Origin: DASWUZ01 sp036401375
GTDB taxonomy: Bacteria; Acidobacteriota; Terriglobia; Terriglobales; Acidobacteriaceae
Reading direction: 5' to 3'
Assembly (NCBI GenBank): GCA_036401375.1
Contig: DASWVB010000012.1
Location: 1 to 64,000 of the forward strand
DNA length: 64,000 nucleotides
This document shows, piece after piece, positions 8,342-17,628 of this stretch; position 1 is the first letter of the stretch, and each line of letters begins with the position of its first letter. A model generated the notes under the pieces. It was not told where the DNA came from, did no database searches, and was given only the letters and a program-made list of their open reading frames with translations. Position numbers and translations under genes: made by a program.

Positions 8342-8395
8342 AAGGCCAGTTTACCGGAAGCGTGGAGACGACCGGACAGGCCCGAAGCCAGCGGC

Positions 8396-9859
8396 CTACT
8401 TGCCCTTGGCCAAGTAGGCCTTGTACTGGGTGTCGATGATGCCCAGGTTGCGGGCCAATCCCAGCTTGGCCTGGTTGTAGCGGTAGACGCTCTGCACGTA
8501 ATTGGTCTGCGCCGAGGCGAGGGTAGCCTGCGCCTGGACGACGGGCAGGTTGTCGGTGACGCCTGCCTGGAATTGCTGCGAGGTCTGGTCGAGTTCCGTG
8601 GTCGCGAGCTCGACGTTGCTGCGAGCAACCAGCACCAGCTGAGAGTCGGTCTGCACGTCAAGCAGGCTGTCGCGCAGCTGGGCATCGATCCTGTTCTTCA
8701 AGTCTGCGAACTGCGAGAGGTCGCTGCTGAGCTGGGCCTCGGCTACCTCGCGATCGCCGCGAAACTTCGCCTCGCGAAAGAGTGGGACCTGCAGCTCGCC
8801 CTGGGCAACGAAGGTGCCGTGGTAGACCTGCCCGGTAACGCCGGTGACTCCGTAGGTGCCGCCGAAGTCGAGGGTGGGCAGCCGCTCGTGGCGGGCAGCA
8901 CTGCGCTGAAACTGGGCAGCGCGTATCTGCGCCTGCAAGGACTGATAATCCTGGCGGTTGGCATAAGCCTGCTGGCGGGCCTCAGAGATCGAGAGTGCCT
9001 CGAGCTCGGCGTAGGGTGAGGTGTCGGTGAGCTGAATCTGCTGGCCTGCGGGCACTCCGATCTCCCGTTCCAGGGCGATCTTGGCCTTCTCAAACTCGTT
9101 TTGCGCCGCGATGGTGGCCTGCTGCTGGCTCTGGAGCTGGACGCGTGCGCGAAGCTCTTCGAGGTTGGCGACGACGCCCGCCTGGTGCTCGGCGACAGCC
9201 TGGTCGAGCAGGGTCTGGTCGCTCTTGACCAGGGCCTCCGCGTAATCCACCTGGGCGCCCGCAGCGAGCGCCTGCAGGTAAGAGTTCCCGACATTCAGCA
9301 CAACCAGCCCGCGTGAGGACTGGGTGTCGTAGAAGGCCGCAGTCTCCCTGGCCCGGGCCGCACGGTAGTCGTCGATCAGAGACCAGTTGAAGAGGGTCTG
9401 AGAGTAGTTAGCCCCGGCCCTGGTGACGTCGGCGCGGGTGATCGGGGAGAAGTTACCGGGCGGCAGGTGGAGCTGTTGAGAAAACTGCTTGACGACACCG
9501 GCCGAGAACCCCTCGGCCGCCAAATTGTATTGATGAACCCCGGTCTCGCCCTCGAGATCGACGTTGGGCAGCAGCGAGTTCAGGGCGGCAAGGCGCTCGG
9601 CAGCCGCTATCTTCTGGTCGTCGCGAGCCAGGGTGAGGGCGAAATTGTTCTCGAGCCCGAGGCTGATGGCCTGGTCAAGGGAAAGCTTCATGACGTCACT
9701 GGAGCGCTTGACCGCCGTCACGCTGCCGAAGTAGGAGTTGCCCTGCGAGCTCTGGTTACTGCTCTGGGCCGCTGCTCCGGTGTGGACGGCGAGCGCGACA
9801 CAGAGAGCCAATCCGGGAAAGACTCGACCTATGCTGATGTACGGCAATCTGCTACCCAT
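8396..9859 (-). CDS. TolC-family outer membrane efflux channel
   Basis: A 487-residue protein with an N-terminal signal peptide ending near 'HTGAAAQ'. Two internally similar halves follow, each with long alanine- and glutamine-rich helices and short beta segments ('QAISLGLENNFALTLARDDQKIAAAERLAALNSLLPNVDL' in the first; 'VEAQLSSDLSQFADLKNRIDAQLRDSLLDVQ' region in the second). This is the TolC/OEP fold, in which a trimer forms an outer-membrane barrel and periplasmic tunnel for type I secretion or RND/ABC efflux. AAGGAG lies 6 nt before the ATG. No membrane-fusion protein or pump gene is adjacent, so the partner is encoded elsewhere. Confidence 0.9.
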   Translation of the reverse strand: MGSRLPYISIGRVFPGLALCVALAVHTGAAAQSSNQSSQGNSYFGSVTAVKRSSDVMKLSLDQAISLGLENNFALTLARDDQKIAAAERLAALNSLLPNVDLEGETGVHQYNLAAEGFSAGVVKQFSQQLHLPPGNFSPITRADVTRAGANYSQTLFNWSLIDDYRAARARETAAFYDTQSSRGLVVLNVGNSYLQALAAGAQVDYAEALVKSDQTLLDQAVAEHQAGVVANLEELRARVQLQSQQQATIAAQNEFEKAKIALEREIGVPAGQQIQLTDTSPYAELEALSISEARQQAYANRQDYQSLQAQIRAAQFQRSAARHERLPTLDFGGTYGVTGVTGQVYHGTFVAQGELQVPLFREAKFRGDREVAEAQLSSDLSQFADLKNRIDAQLRDSLLDVQTDSQLVLVARSNVELATTELDQTSQQFQAGVTDNLPVVQAQATLASAQTNYVQSVYRYNQAKLGLARNLGIIDTQYKAYLAKGK

Positions 9860-10388
9860 GCACTCCTTTGTTTCTACATACTTGCGCAGTAATCCATCTC
9901 ACAGTGTCTGGCGAACCCTCAGTGGAATCAATCATCACGTATAGAACAACTCGCTCGTAGACCGCAGCTTCGAAAAGCTCAACCCACTTAGATAAGCTCT
10001 GTCTGCCAGGGTTTCTGAAACTTACGCCATCAGACAGTCCTCTCCGCCTCGGCGGCGTGAGCTGTTCCTGTGAGCCTTACGGCGGCGCTGCATTTCTAAG
10101 ACTCGCTGGCTCCTGCACGCCGAAACAACTTGCACTCTAGAGAATAGGATGCCCGATGCCATCCGCTTTGGCTGTCGCGTCAGTTACTACAACTGGGGCC
10201 GAGCCCGGAAAGAAAGCAACAGGCGACTTCGCTCCCTCATCGTATTAGCAGCCAGAGCTTCAGGTGTGCGTAAATAGGCGCTCCCTGCGTGCGTCCAGCT
10301 CCTTAATTCGTCCGTTTTTCCGCGTGCAAGGCCGGCGGGTCCCCGCCTCTGACGTCAATCTAAACAGGGGCAGACAGGTCTCAAGCAG
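9860..10388. other. Non-coding gap between TolC-type gene and histidine kinase
   Basis: About 530 nt between divergent genes. It must contain both promoters. It is less GC-rich than its surroundings, has small GC hairpins (for example CCGCC-TC-GGCGG near 10046), and shows no frame with recognisable protein sequence and no RNA gene that I can identify. Confidence 0.45.
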
Positions 10389-11657
10389 ATGAAGCAGTTC
10401 TCCAACGACCAAATACTTGACCGGGTACTACTGGTGGCGGACGAGTTCACCTCCGCGCACGCGCTGCGCGATGTGGCGGACCGCTCTGGCCTGTACGTCG
10501 ATCTGGAGCAGGTCTCCTCGCGTGAAGAGCTGTTTGGCCGGCTGGCGACGGACCCTCCAGCCTTGGTCCTCATCAACCTTGCGGGTCTGCCGAGGCTGAT
10601 GTTGAGCGAACTCCTGCAGCACGCCCGCAGCCTCGATCCACCGCTTCCGGTGGTCGTACTCGGCAACGAGGATCGCGATGCTGCCGGTCCTGCATCGGCG
10701 CTTCGCGACGGAGCGGCGGAGTACCTGCACTGCACCCAGATAGAGCGGCTACCGCTGATTATCGATCGCCTGCTGCGCGTGCCGCGGCTGATGAGGGTGA
10801 ACGAGGGGCTGCAGCTCGATCTCGATCGCACCGCACAGGTGCTGCGAGACAACCAGAAGCTGGTGACCATCGGCCGCCTGACCGCGTCGATCGCGCATGA
10901 GATCAACAATCCTCTGGAGGCGATCACCAACCTGTTGTACCTGCTCAAGGCCGAAGGGCTGCCTGCGGAGGCAGCGGAGTACCTCGACATGGCGCAACGC
11001 GAACTGGACCGGGTGATTCAGATTACCCGTCAGACGCTTAACTTCTACCGGGAGAGGCCGGCCGTCGTGCGGTTGAAGCCGGCAGACCTGCTGGAAGAGG
11101 TGCTGGTGCTCTACGGCCGCAAGATCGAGGAGAAGCAGCTCACGGTGGTGAGGGACTTCGACTGCGATGAGCTCGTCAGTGCCTTTCCGGGTGAGATTCG
11201 GCAGGTCTTTTCAAACCTCATCACCAACGCCATTGAGGCGTGCGGCCCGTCGGGCAAGCTGCACCTTAGGGTGCGCAGAGGTCGCCACTGGTCGGGCCAG
11301 GGAAGGTCCGGGCTGCGCATCTCGATCGGCGATACCGGCAGCGGCATCTCCGTCGCCGCGCGGCGGCGGCTTGGCGAGCCCTTCTTCACGACCAAGGGGC
11401 AGAGCGGCACGGGGCTTGGACTCTGGGTCACGCAATCCATCATCGAGCGCTACGGGGGTTATCTGCAGGTCTGTTCTGCGACCCGTCCCGACCGCCATGG
11501 CACTGTGTTCAGCCTGTTTCTGCCGACCTGGCTGGGCCCACAGCTCCTGCCTTCCAGTGGTGGATCGGGCACAACGGGATCGAGGCCGAGTGTTGACGCC
11601 AACTTTGCTCCCGGCGGGCGCGCTGACACATCCCGATACCGGAAGTGTGCCAGCTGA
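10389..11657 (+). CDS. Sensor histidine kinase with degenerate N-terminal receiver domain
   Basis: A 422-residue soluble protein. Residues 11-135 read as a receiver-like alpha/beta domain, but the phosphoacceptor position in 'PALVLINLAGLP' is N63 instead of Asp, so it is probably not phosphorylated. A short coiled linker (138-160) follows. The dimerisation/phosphotransfer domain has H170 in 'LTASIAHEINNPLEAI'. The ATPase domain has the N-box at 'NLITNAIEA' (N280), the G1 box 'DTGSG' (315-319) and the G2 box 'GTGLGLW' (340-346). The C-terminal ~45 residues are Ser/Gly-rich and disordered. No membrane segment is seen, so it senses a cytoplasmic signal or a partner. No response regulator is adjacent, making it an orphan kinase. 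Confidence 0.9.
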   Translation: MKQFSNDQILDRVLLVADEFTSAHALRDVADRSGLYVDLEQVSSREELFGRLATDPPALVLINLAGLPRLMLSELLQHARSLDPPLPVVVLGNEDRDAAGPASALRDGAAEYLHCTQIERLPLIIDRLLRVPRLMRVNEGLQLDLDRTAQVLRDNQKLVTIGRLTASIAHEINNPLEAITNLLYLLKAEGLPAEAAEYLDMAQRELDRVIQITRQTLNFYRERPAVVRLKPADLLEEVLVLYGRKIEEKQLTVVRDFDCDELVSAFPGEIRQVFSNLITNAIEACGPSGKLHLRVRRGRHWSGQGRSGLRISIGDTGSGISVAARRRLGEPFFTTKGQSGTGLGLWVTQSIIERYGGYLQVCSATRPDRHGTVFSLFLPTWLGPQLLPSSGGSGTTGSRPSVDANFAPGGRADTSRYRKCAS

Positions 11658-11725
11658 CCTGCCGGCCGGACGGCGCCTCCGAAACGCTGTTGCCACTTTA
11701 TTCCGGTAACCCTCAGCATGCGGGC

Positions 11726-13459
11726 CTATCGAGGGTCATCCGTGCTTCGTACCGGTTTGGGGTTCTCTCGCGTTCCTTCGTTGAGCAGCGAGAGCTCGAG
11801 CGCGGCTGGCGCTCTCTTCTGGAACTCCGACAACTGCTGCCGCAGGACGGGTGCGTCAGACGGATTGATGGCGAAGACCGCGACCCGCAGATCGTCGAAG
11901 ACCAGGTTGCTGGGGAACTTCCAGTCCGCCACCTGGACCCACTCCTTTGGGACCCTGTCGCCCACGTCCAGCCAGTCGATCTGCAGAATCGCCACTTTGG
12001 CTCCCTCGCGCGCAGCCCAGTCGCGCAGGTCGTCAGCCTTGTAGCCGTCCCTCTTCCGGAACTGGATCGGCTCGATCGACGCCAGACCGAAGACGTCGAG
12101 TACATTGGCGTCGGTGAAGAAGCAGGCCGCTCCAATGTCGTTGAGGGCTACCGTCGACCGCGGATAGTAGGTGGCAAGGAACATGGCCGGCTGGACATGT
12201 TCTAGGTAGCGCTCCGAGGAGACGCGGGGGACGGAGGTGAACCCCCGGGCGACCATCTTCAGGGCGGGCATTGCGAGGATGAAGATCAGGGGCACAGCGG
12301 GAAGCGCCAAGACGAGGCGTCGTGGCGTCCACTGGGCGGCGCTGCGCGCCCAGAGTTCAGACCGCAGCAGCCAGGCGGAGGCTATGGTGAGCGCGACGAC
12401 GCCGACTGCGTTTAGGTAGGCCTCATAGCGGAAGTACCAGTTCACCCGCCCGCCGGCGAGGTGCAGGATGGATGATCCGATGAAGAGCAGCAGCCACAGC
12501 CTTGGCCTGGCTGCGCTGCCGGTCGCCAGGGCACCGAGGGTGGTCTGGGGGCTGGTCTGGGTGCCGGTCTGGCTCCCGGTCTGGCTTCCGGTCTGGGTTG
12601 TACTCCCGGCTAAGATCGACGCGAGGTAGAGCAGCAGAGCCAGCGACAGCAGCAGGATCAAGATGTGGGCGCTGGTTGCGTTTCCCATCAGCCGGTTGAC
12701 GAGTCCTCCGCCACTCTTCAGCAGCACGGAGTTAGGCAGGAAGTAGGCGCCGTGGGCGGTGGCGTACTCCCCGAACGCGACGATGGGGAGCGCGGCAGCG
12801 ACAGCGGACGCGACCGCGAGCAGCCATCGGCGACTGAGCACCAGTATCAGGCAGCCCATCCCGATCATCGCGACCGCCTCGTAGCGAACGGCTACCAGCA
12901 GAGCGCTCAACAGCACAAAGGCGATGGCTGAGCGCCGGTCGCGGCGCCCTGCAGCCAGGTCGACCACGGTCGCGCAGTAAAGCACCGCCGCACACGCGTG
13001 GGCGAGGTGCTCCATGCCTGTAAAGCAGTTCGAAACCAGCGGGGTAAAGAAGATCAAGGCGAAGAGAGCCAGGGTGCGGAGCCACGGTGGCGCGGATGAT
13101 TGCGCGCGGATGCATCGGTCGGCGACAACCAGCAGCAGCAGTCCACAGCTGAGGCTCAGGAAGAGCGGGACCAGGACCTGCACTCCGACGACTTTGAAGA
13201 TCACGGCGACCAGCAGAGGCCAGAGGATCGAGGACGATGCTGAGCTGAAGTGGTATGCGGTTACGCCCCACAATCCGTGCCGCACCAGGTTCTTGGCGAT
13301 CGACATGTGGATGTAGGCGTCATCGAGCGGGTAGACGTAGCTGCCCCCGGTGCGCCGCAGGCAGAGGTGGTAGGTGACCGCAGCCCAGAAGAGCAGGAAG
13401 CCGAGCGCGCTCAACAGAGGGAGCCAGCTGCGCGCTTTCACCTGAGAGGCTGTAGTCAT
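11726..13459 (-). CDS. Large polytopic membrane protein, GT39/ArnT-like glycosyltransferase type
   Basis: A 577-residue protein with about 10-12 membrane segments and a C-terminal soluble domain of ~130 residues. After the first segment comes 'YVYPLDDAYIHMSIAKNLVRHGLWG'. The acidic pair DD in the first outer loop followed by a helix is typical of GT-C fold enzymes that use polyprenyl-phosphate sugars. The substrate is unknown. The start is taken at ATG 13459 ('MTTASQVKARSW'), just before the first membrane segment; an in-frame ATG at 13540 would add 27 unstructured residues. A loop between membrane segments holds a repeated GSQT-type tract (see 12541-12600). It is convergent with the histidine kinase gene. 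Confidence 0.72.
   Translation of the reverse strand: MTTASQVKARSWLPLLSALGFLLFWAAVTYHLCLRRTGGSYVYPLDDAYIHMSIAKNLVRHGLWGVTAYHFSSASSSILWPLLVAVIFKVVGVQVLVPLFLSLSCGLLLLVVADRCIRAQSSAPPWLRTLALFALIFFTPLVSNCFTGMEHLAHACAAVLYCATVVDLAAGRRDRRSAIAFVLLSALLVAVRYEAVAMIGMGCLILVLSRRWLLAVASAVAAALPIVAFGEYATAHGAYFLPNSVLLKSGGGLVNRLMGNATSAHILILLLSLALLLYLASILAGSTTQTGSQTGSQTGTQTSPQTTLGALATGSAARPRLWLLLFIGSSILHLAGGRVNWYFRYEAYLNAVGVVALTIASAWLLRSELWARSAAQWTPRRLVLALPAVPLIFILAMPALKMVARGFTSVPRVSSERYLEHVQPAMFLATYYPRSTVALNDIGAACFFTDANVLDVFGLASIEPIQFRKRDGYKADDLRDWAAREGAKVAILQIDWLDVGDRVPKEWVQVADWKFPSNLVFDDLRVAVFAINPSDAPVLRQQLSEFQKRAPAALELSLLNEGTRENPKPVRSTDDPR
12541..12600 (-). repeat. 12-bp minisatellite inside the membrane-protein gene
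   Basis: Five tandem 12-bp units of the form (c/t)GGTCTGG(n)4 are seen on the plus strand. In the minus-strand gene they encode a four-residue repeat, roughly [G/S/T]-[S/T/P]-Q-T, in a loop between two membrane segments. The unit length keeps the frame, so slippage would change loop length without disrupting the protein. Confidence 0.75.
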
Positions 13460-13783
13460 CGAGGGGGGCTCCAACGCCGGGGTGAGTGGCTGCCGTACGG
13501 GGCAGGTTTTGACGGTAGAGAGGGTGGAACGACGCAGCATCGGGCGATCAGGATCGGATCAAGCAGTAGCTCTCCCGCGCGCAGGCGCCTGTTCTACCGG
13601 CCTTGCGCTTCGATTCGCATTTCTGACTAAACTTGACACATCAGACCCGACCTCAATGCCGGTCGTATTGCGCTCCTGTGCTGCGGCGCGCGACCTGCGG
13701 CCCGCGCAGCCAGCGGCTTTGCTCGGGGCTCCCTTCGACCGTACCATCTTCTGCTCGCAGCCACAATCTGGTGCCTGCTGGGG

Positions 13784-16318
13784 GTGTGTTCTGTTGGGCC
13801 GGCGCACGCTGTCAGTCTCTCGTCGCCAGCCTTTGAGCGGGCCGAGAGGTTGAGGGAGGCGCTGGAGGCCAGAGCCGAGCAGCAGCGCACCCGCAGCGAA
13901 TACAGCCGGGTGCTCGATGCCTTCCGCGCTATCTACCATGACGATCCAGCGTCGCCGCGCGCCGACGCCAGCATCTTCGCGGTGGCGGGGCTCCTTGGAG
14001 AGCAGGGCCGCATCTTCGGAGACCGCAAGTCGCTCAACGACGCCATTGCGGAGTATGAATTCCTGCGCCGTGAGTACCCGGGGAGCCGGTACCGCTTCAG
14101 CGGGCTGATGACGGAGGGCGAGATCTACCGCCGCAACCTGGGGGACCGGGACTCGGCTCGCAACGTCTTCCAGACCTTCCTGCGACTTTACCCTCACCAT
14201 CCACTCGCCGTCGACGCCGGGCGTCAGATTGCGGAGCTACATGCGGAGGAGCTCGCGGAGAGGCGTTCGAAGAGCCACAGACGAGGCCGCGAAGCGGGTT
14301 CTGCTGCTTCGACTGCGGCAGCGGGAGCCTCGGGCGGCGGGGATCAGAGCGCGGAAGGCGCGCCGGCCGTGCGGCTGGATAGATCCGGCCCGGGAGCGAA
14401 GAGCCTGGGAATGAATAGCCCGGGTACGACCAGCCCAGGTACGACCAGCGCAGGCGAGCGAGGCTCGACTGCGAGCGGTCCAGCTGCAGGCAGATTGGGC
14501 GAAGCAGTTTCCCCCGCCGCGGATCGAGCGAGTCAGGCCCCAACGGCGGCTGCGGCCGAGGGACCAGCGGGCGCCGGCCCCGCGGCTGGGGGGATGGTGG
14601 CGAGAGGGTCATCCTCCGCGGCGTCATCGACCCCTCCTCCGGCAGGCGAACCAGCCGCCGCTCACCCGCCCGCTCTGACCTCGACAGCGCCCATGCGTCG
14701 CGGCCGCCTGCCGCTGGTGACCGGCGTCCGGCACTGGTCCACTCCGGTGTATACGCGGGTCGCGATCGACCTGCAGGACGAGGTGTCCTACGAGGCGGCG
14801 CGGGTGCCCGATCCGGACCGCATCTTCTTCGATCTGCACGGGGCCCGGCTCTCCCCGGAGCTGATAGGCAAGTCCGTCCAGGTCACCGACGACGGGTTTC
14901 TCAAGCGGATTCGCGTGGCCCAGTACTCAAATGACGTCTCGCGGATCGTGCTCGATGTCAGCGACGTAAGCGACTACTCGGCGTTCCTGCTGCCGAACCC
15001 CTACCGCCTGATCATCGATATTCACGGGCGCAAGGGCGGGGCGGGCACCGGGCCGCCGCAGCTGCAGGCTGGCGGCAGCCCCGCTCCAGCGGGCTCACAT
15101 GGCGCCGGAGTGGGGAGTCCGTCGCCAGCCTCCGGAGCTGGAAGCACCGGGAGCACGGGCGCGTCGAGCCATGGTCCCGCGGCACAAACGGTGAACTCCG
15201 GCGGTCGCAACACGTCGGGTTTAGAGGCAGCCCACCCTGGCTTGCCCCCCAGCGCTGCAGCCCAGACGGTGGGCCGGAATGCGCCTCCGCAGCCAGCCTC
15301 CGGCAATGAGGCAGGCGGCGCGCGACCGGCCTCATCGCTCGGCGAGGTAGCGAGCCTTGGGCGCCAGCCGAACCGGGTGAGCGCAACGCGGCGGCCTACT
15401 ACAGCTCCCATCGCGGCATCGGTGGCCGGCACGGTGGCAGCCCCGCAGCCGAATGCCGCTTCCGGCCCCGCCCAGACGCTGCGCCCGGGCGACGCAGGCC
15501 GCGCCTCCCGCCAGGCCAGCTCCTCCGGCGCCGGTCTGAACGGCGTCCACGAGGCGGAGCCGACAGCCGGCGGGGGCCGCTCCCTCTCCCGCGCCCTGGG
15601 CCTCAAGATTGGCCGAATCGTCGTCGATGCGGGACATGGCGGTCATGACTCCGGAACCCTCGGCCCCGACGGCATCGAAGAGAAGGACGTAGTGCTCGAC
15701 GTGGCTCTGCGGCTGGGAAGGCTGCTGAAGCAGCGCCTGGGCGCGGACGTGATCTTCACCCGCGACGACGATACCTTCATCCCCCTTGAGACGCGGACGG
15801 CGATTGCAAACAAGGCGCAGGCGGACCTCTTCATCTCGGTGCACGCCAACTCGAGCCAGGACCCGGATGCGCGCGGGGTCGAGACCTATTACCTCAGCTT
15901 TACCTCGTCGGCGGATGCGCTCGAGGTAGCGGCCCGCGAAAATGTCGTGTCGCAGCAGTCCATCCATCAACTGGCAGACCTGGTCAAGAAGATCGCCATG
16001 CAGGACAAGATCGACGAGTCGCGCGAGTTTGCCGGCGACGTCGAGCGCAGCCTCTATGAGGGTCTGACCACAGGCGAGTCGCAGAATGCGTCGCTGCACG
16101 ATCGCGGAGTCAAGAAGGCCCCGTTCGTGGTGCTGATTGGCGCGAACATGCCGTCCATCCTGGCCGAAATCTCGTTTCTGACGAACCCGGAGGACGCGCG
16201 CCAGCTGCGGGACCCGAAGTACCGGCAGCGGATTGCCGATTCTCTCTACCAGGGTGTTGCGCGGTATGTCGGTGGTCTGAGCGGGGTGCGTCTGGCTGAC
16301 AATATGCCGCGACGGTAG
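13784..16318 (+). CDS. N-acetylmuramoyl-L-alanine amidase with TPR and AMIN domains
   Basis: An 844-residue protein from a GTG. The parts in order are a TPR-like helical region (about 20-130), an Ala/Gly/Ser/Pro-rich linker (150-300), an AMIN domain for envelope targeting (about 306-415, 'VRHWSTPVYTRVAIDLQDEV...IIDIHGR'), a second low-complexity linker (420-600), and an Amidase_3 catalytic domain (607-835). Zinc ligands are visible: H618 in 'DAGHGGHDSG', E632 in 'GIEEKD' and H687 in 'SVHANSS'; the general base sits in 'AEISFLTN'. It cleaves the peptide stem from MurNAc during cell separation. The annotated GTG falls inside a signal-peptide-like stretch ('LLLAATIWCLLGVCSVGPAHA'). The frame is open back to 13637 but has no ATG, GTG or TTG, so the true start is unclear. 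Confidence 0.9.
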   Translation: MCSVGPAHAVSLSSPAFERAERLREALEARAEQQRTRSEYSRVLDAFRAIYHDDPASPRADASIFAVAGLLGEQGRIFGDRKSLNDAIAEYEFLRREYPGSRYRFSGLMTEGEIYRRNLGDRDSARNVFQTFLRLYPHHPLAVDAGRQIAELHAEELAERRSKSHRRGREAGSAASTAAAGASGGGDQSAEGAPAVRLDRSGPGAKSLGMNSPGTTSPGTTSAGERGSTASGPAAGRLGEAVSPAADRASQAPTAAAAEGPAGAGPAAGGMVARGSSSAASSTPPPAGEPAAAHPPALTSTAPMRRGRLPLVTGVRHWSTPVYTRVAIDLQDEVSYEAARVPDPDRIFFDLHGARLSPELIGKSVQVTDDGFLKRIRVAQYSNDVSRIVLDVSDVSDYSAFLLPNPYRLIIDIHGRKGGAGTGPPQLQAGGSPAPAGSHGAGVGSPSPASGAGSTGSTGASSHGPAAQTVNSGGRNTSGLEAAHPGLPPSAAAQTVGRNAPPQPASGNEAGGARPASSLGEVASLGRQPNRVSATRRPTTAPIAASVAGTVAAPQPNAASGPAQTLRPGDAGRASRQASSSGAGLNGVHEAEPTAGGGRSLSRALGLKIGRIVVDAGHGGHDSGTLGPDGIEEKDVVLDVALRLGRLLKQRLGADVIFTRDDDTFIPLETRTAIANKAQADLFISVHANSSQDPDARGVETYYLSFTSSADALEVAARENVVSQQSIHQLADLVKKIAMQDKIDESREFAGDVERSLYEGLTTGESQNASLHDRGVKKAPFVVLIGANMPSILAEISFLTNPEDARQLRDPKYRQRIADSLYQGVARYVGGLSGVRLADNMPRR

Positions 16319-16424
16319 CTGCGGCCTTTCGCAAGGAGGAGCGGCCGCCTGCCCCAAGGCAATCAGTAGACCTGCGGGGCGGTATGAGTCCGTTACGAAA
16401 CTCCCACAACAAGCAGCTCAAGGT

Positions 16425-16698
16425 GGTTTCAACATTCCGTCGGCACTCAACTTCCAGACGTCGTGATGAACGAATCTGGTTCAGATAGCCGTACAGATAG
16501 AGCTTCAGCAAATCGCCTGGATCATAGCCGGGGCGTGTTGTCTCCGCAGCCTGACGCGCTCGAAGCCAAGCTCTGACAGCGGAACTTTTGGGACAAATGC
16601 ATCGATGACGCGGCACATATGATCGTCAGGAACGAAGTCGTCAAGAACGACAGGAACAGTGCACCCTGACCTCGCCCTTCGCCTTGGATAAAAGCCAT
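16425..16698 (-). pseudogene. Remnant of an IS1182-type transposase, N-terminal part, frameshifted
   Basis: Three minus-strand frames in succession give one recognisable transposase N-terminus. From an ATG at 16698 the first frame reads 'FIQGEGRGQGALF', the second 'VVLDDFVPDDHMCRVIDAFV' and the third 'TTRPGYDPGDLLKLYLYGYL' continuing to 'RRNVE' near 16428. This is the conserved start of IS1182-family (IS5-like) transposases. At least two frameshifts separate the frames, and the DDE catalytic part is absent. It is a dead fragment, and I could not identify terminal inverted repeats. Confidence 0.8.
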
Positions 16699-16786
16699 AG
16701 ACGGCGATGTCCTCGCGCTTGTGAGGACATCGTCTCATCATTGAGGGCTGAAAGGATACGAATGCCGCTTACTGAACTTCACGCCC

Positions 16787-17416
16787 TCATCCTGCGAAGA
16801 GAACAAGATTGTTATCGGGATCCCTAACAATGAACGTACGAGCGCCCCACGGTTCTGTCTTGAGTGTTTGATGGAAGGCCACGCCCGCAGCTTGGAACTC
16901 CAGGAAGAGCAGCTTTGCATCATCGACGGTGATGGAGGCTGAGAGCAGATGCTCTTTCTCCTGAAGCTCTGGACGGATTGCGGGTTCGTCCAGGTGTCGG
17001 AGATTCAACCTTGCACCGTCCCTGAAAACCTGTCCGTAAAACGCCGGCTCACCGTAGGTGAAGGCAATCGCAAACCCAAGTTTTTTCGTGTAAAACTCGC
17101 ACGAATTCCCAACGTCCGAGACGAAAAGCTGGGGCTCTGCTGCAAGAAGTGTTGGCTTCGATAGTGGTCTAGCGTGTGAATCGCTCATACTGTGGACTCC
17201 TCTTATGAGCGCCTGCCAATTCTCAGATCCCGTTTTTCGCGCAACCAGCTCTTGAGCGTCTGAAAGCTTGAAGCTTTGGGAAAGCACATCCCGGTCGCTC
17301 ATATGTTGGAAGCGCGGAAGCACCGCTCGGATCTGCGCTGCAACCGGAAAATAACGGTCGCGATGCCAACGCAAATAAAGCTTCGCTTGCTTCTTAAGAT
17401 TCTCAAGATTTGGCAT
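16787..17416 (-). CDS. VOC-fold (glyoxalase/bleomycin-resistance type) protein
   Basis: About 209 residues from the ATG at 17416 ('MPNLENLKKQAKLYLRWHRDR'). The first ~75 residues are a helical module found in front of some VOC proteins ('KLSDAQELVARKTGSENWQAL'). The rest is a glyoxalase-like domain: 'AAEPQLFVSDVGNSCEFYTKKLGFAI', 'DGARLNLRHLDEP' and 'GARTFIVRDPDNNLVLFAG'. VOC proteins bind a metal or sequester small hydrophobic compounds; ligand and activity are not evident here. An in-frame codon at 17452 would add 12 residues. Codon and base use are less GC-rich than neighbouring genes, and a transposase remnant lies 89 nt downstream, which may hint at acquisition. Confidence 0.82.
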   Translation of the reverse strand: MPNLENLKKQAKLYLRWHRDRYFPVAAQIRAVLPRFQHMSDRDVLSQSFKLSDAQELVARKTGSENWQALIRGVHSMSDSHARPLSKPTLLAAEPQLFVSDVGNSCEFYTKKLGFAIAFTYGEPAFYGQVFRDGARLNLRHLDEPAIRPELQEKEHLLSASITVDDAKLLFLEFQAAGVAFHQTLKTEPWGARTFIVRDPDNNLVLFAG

Positions 17417-17628
17417 AGGGCGCGTTCTCGATTGAGATACGTAGGCAGGCATAGCCCGTTCGGCCCAAAGGTCCGTTGCGCCCTACAGCACTGAACAATT
17501 TGTAGATGCGTCTGGAGGGAATGTCAAAAGCATGCCTTCAGGATCAAACGGACCCGCCATCCCATCCGTACCGGCAAACTGCCTTCTTGTCGAGTGGGCC
17601 TTCACGTGGGATGTCGCAGTTTCGGCCG

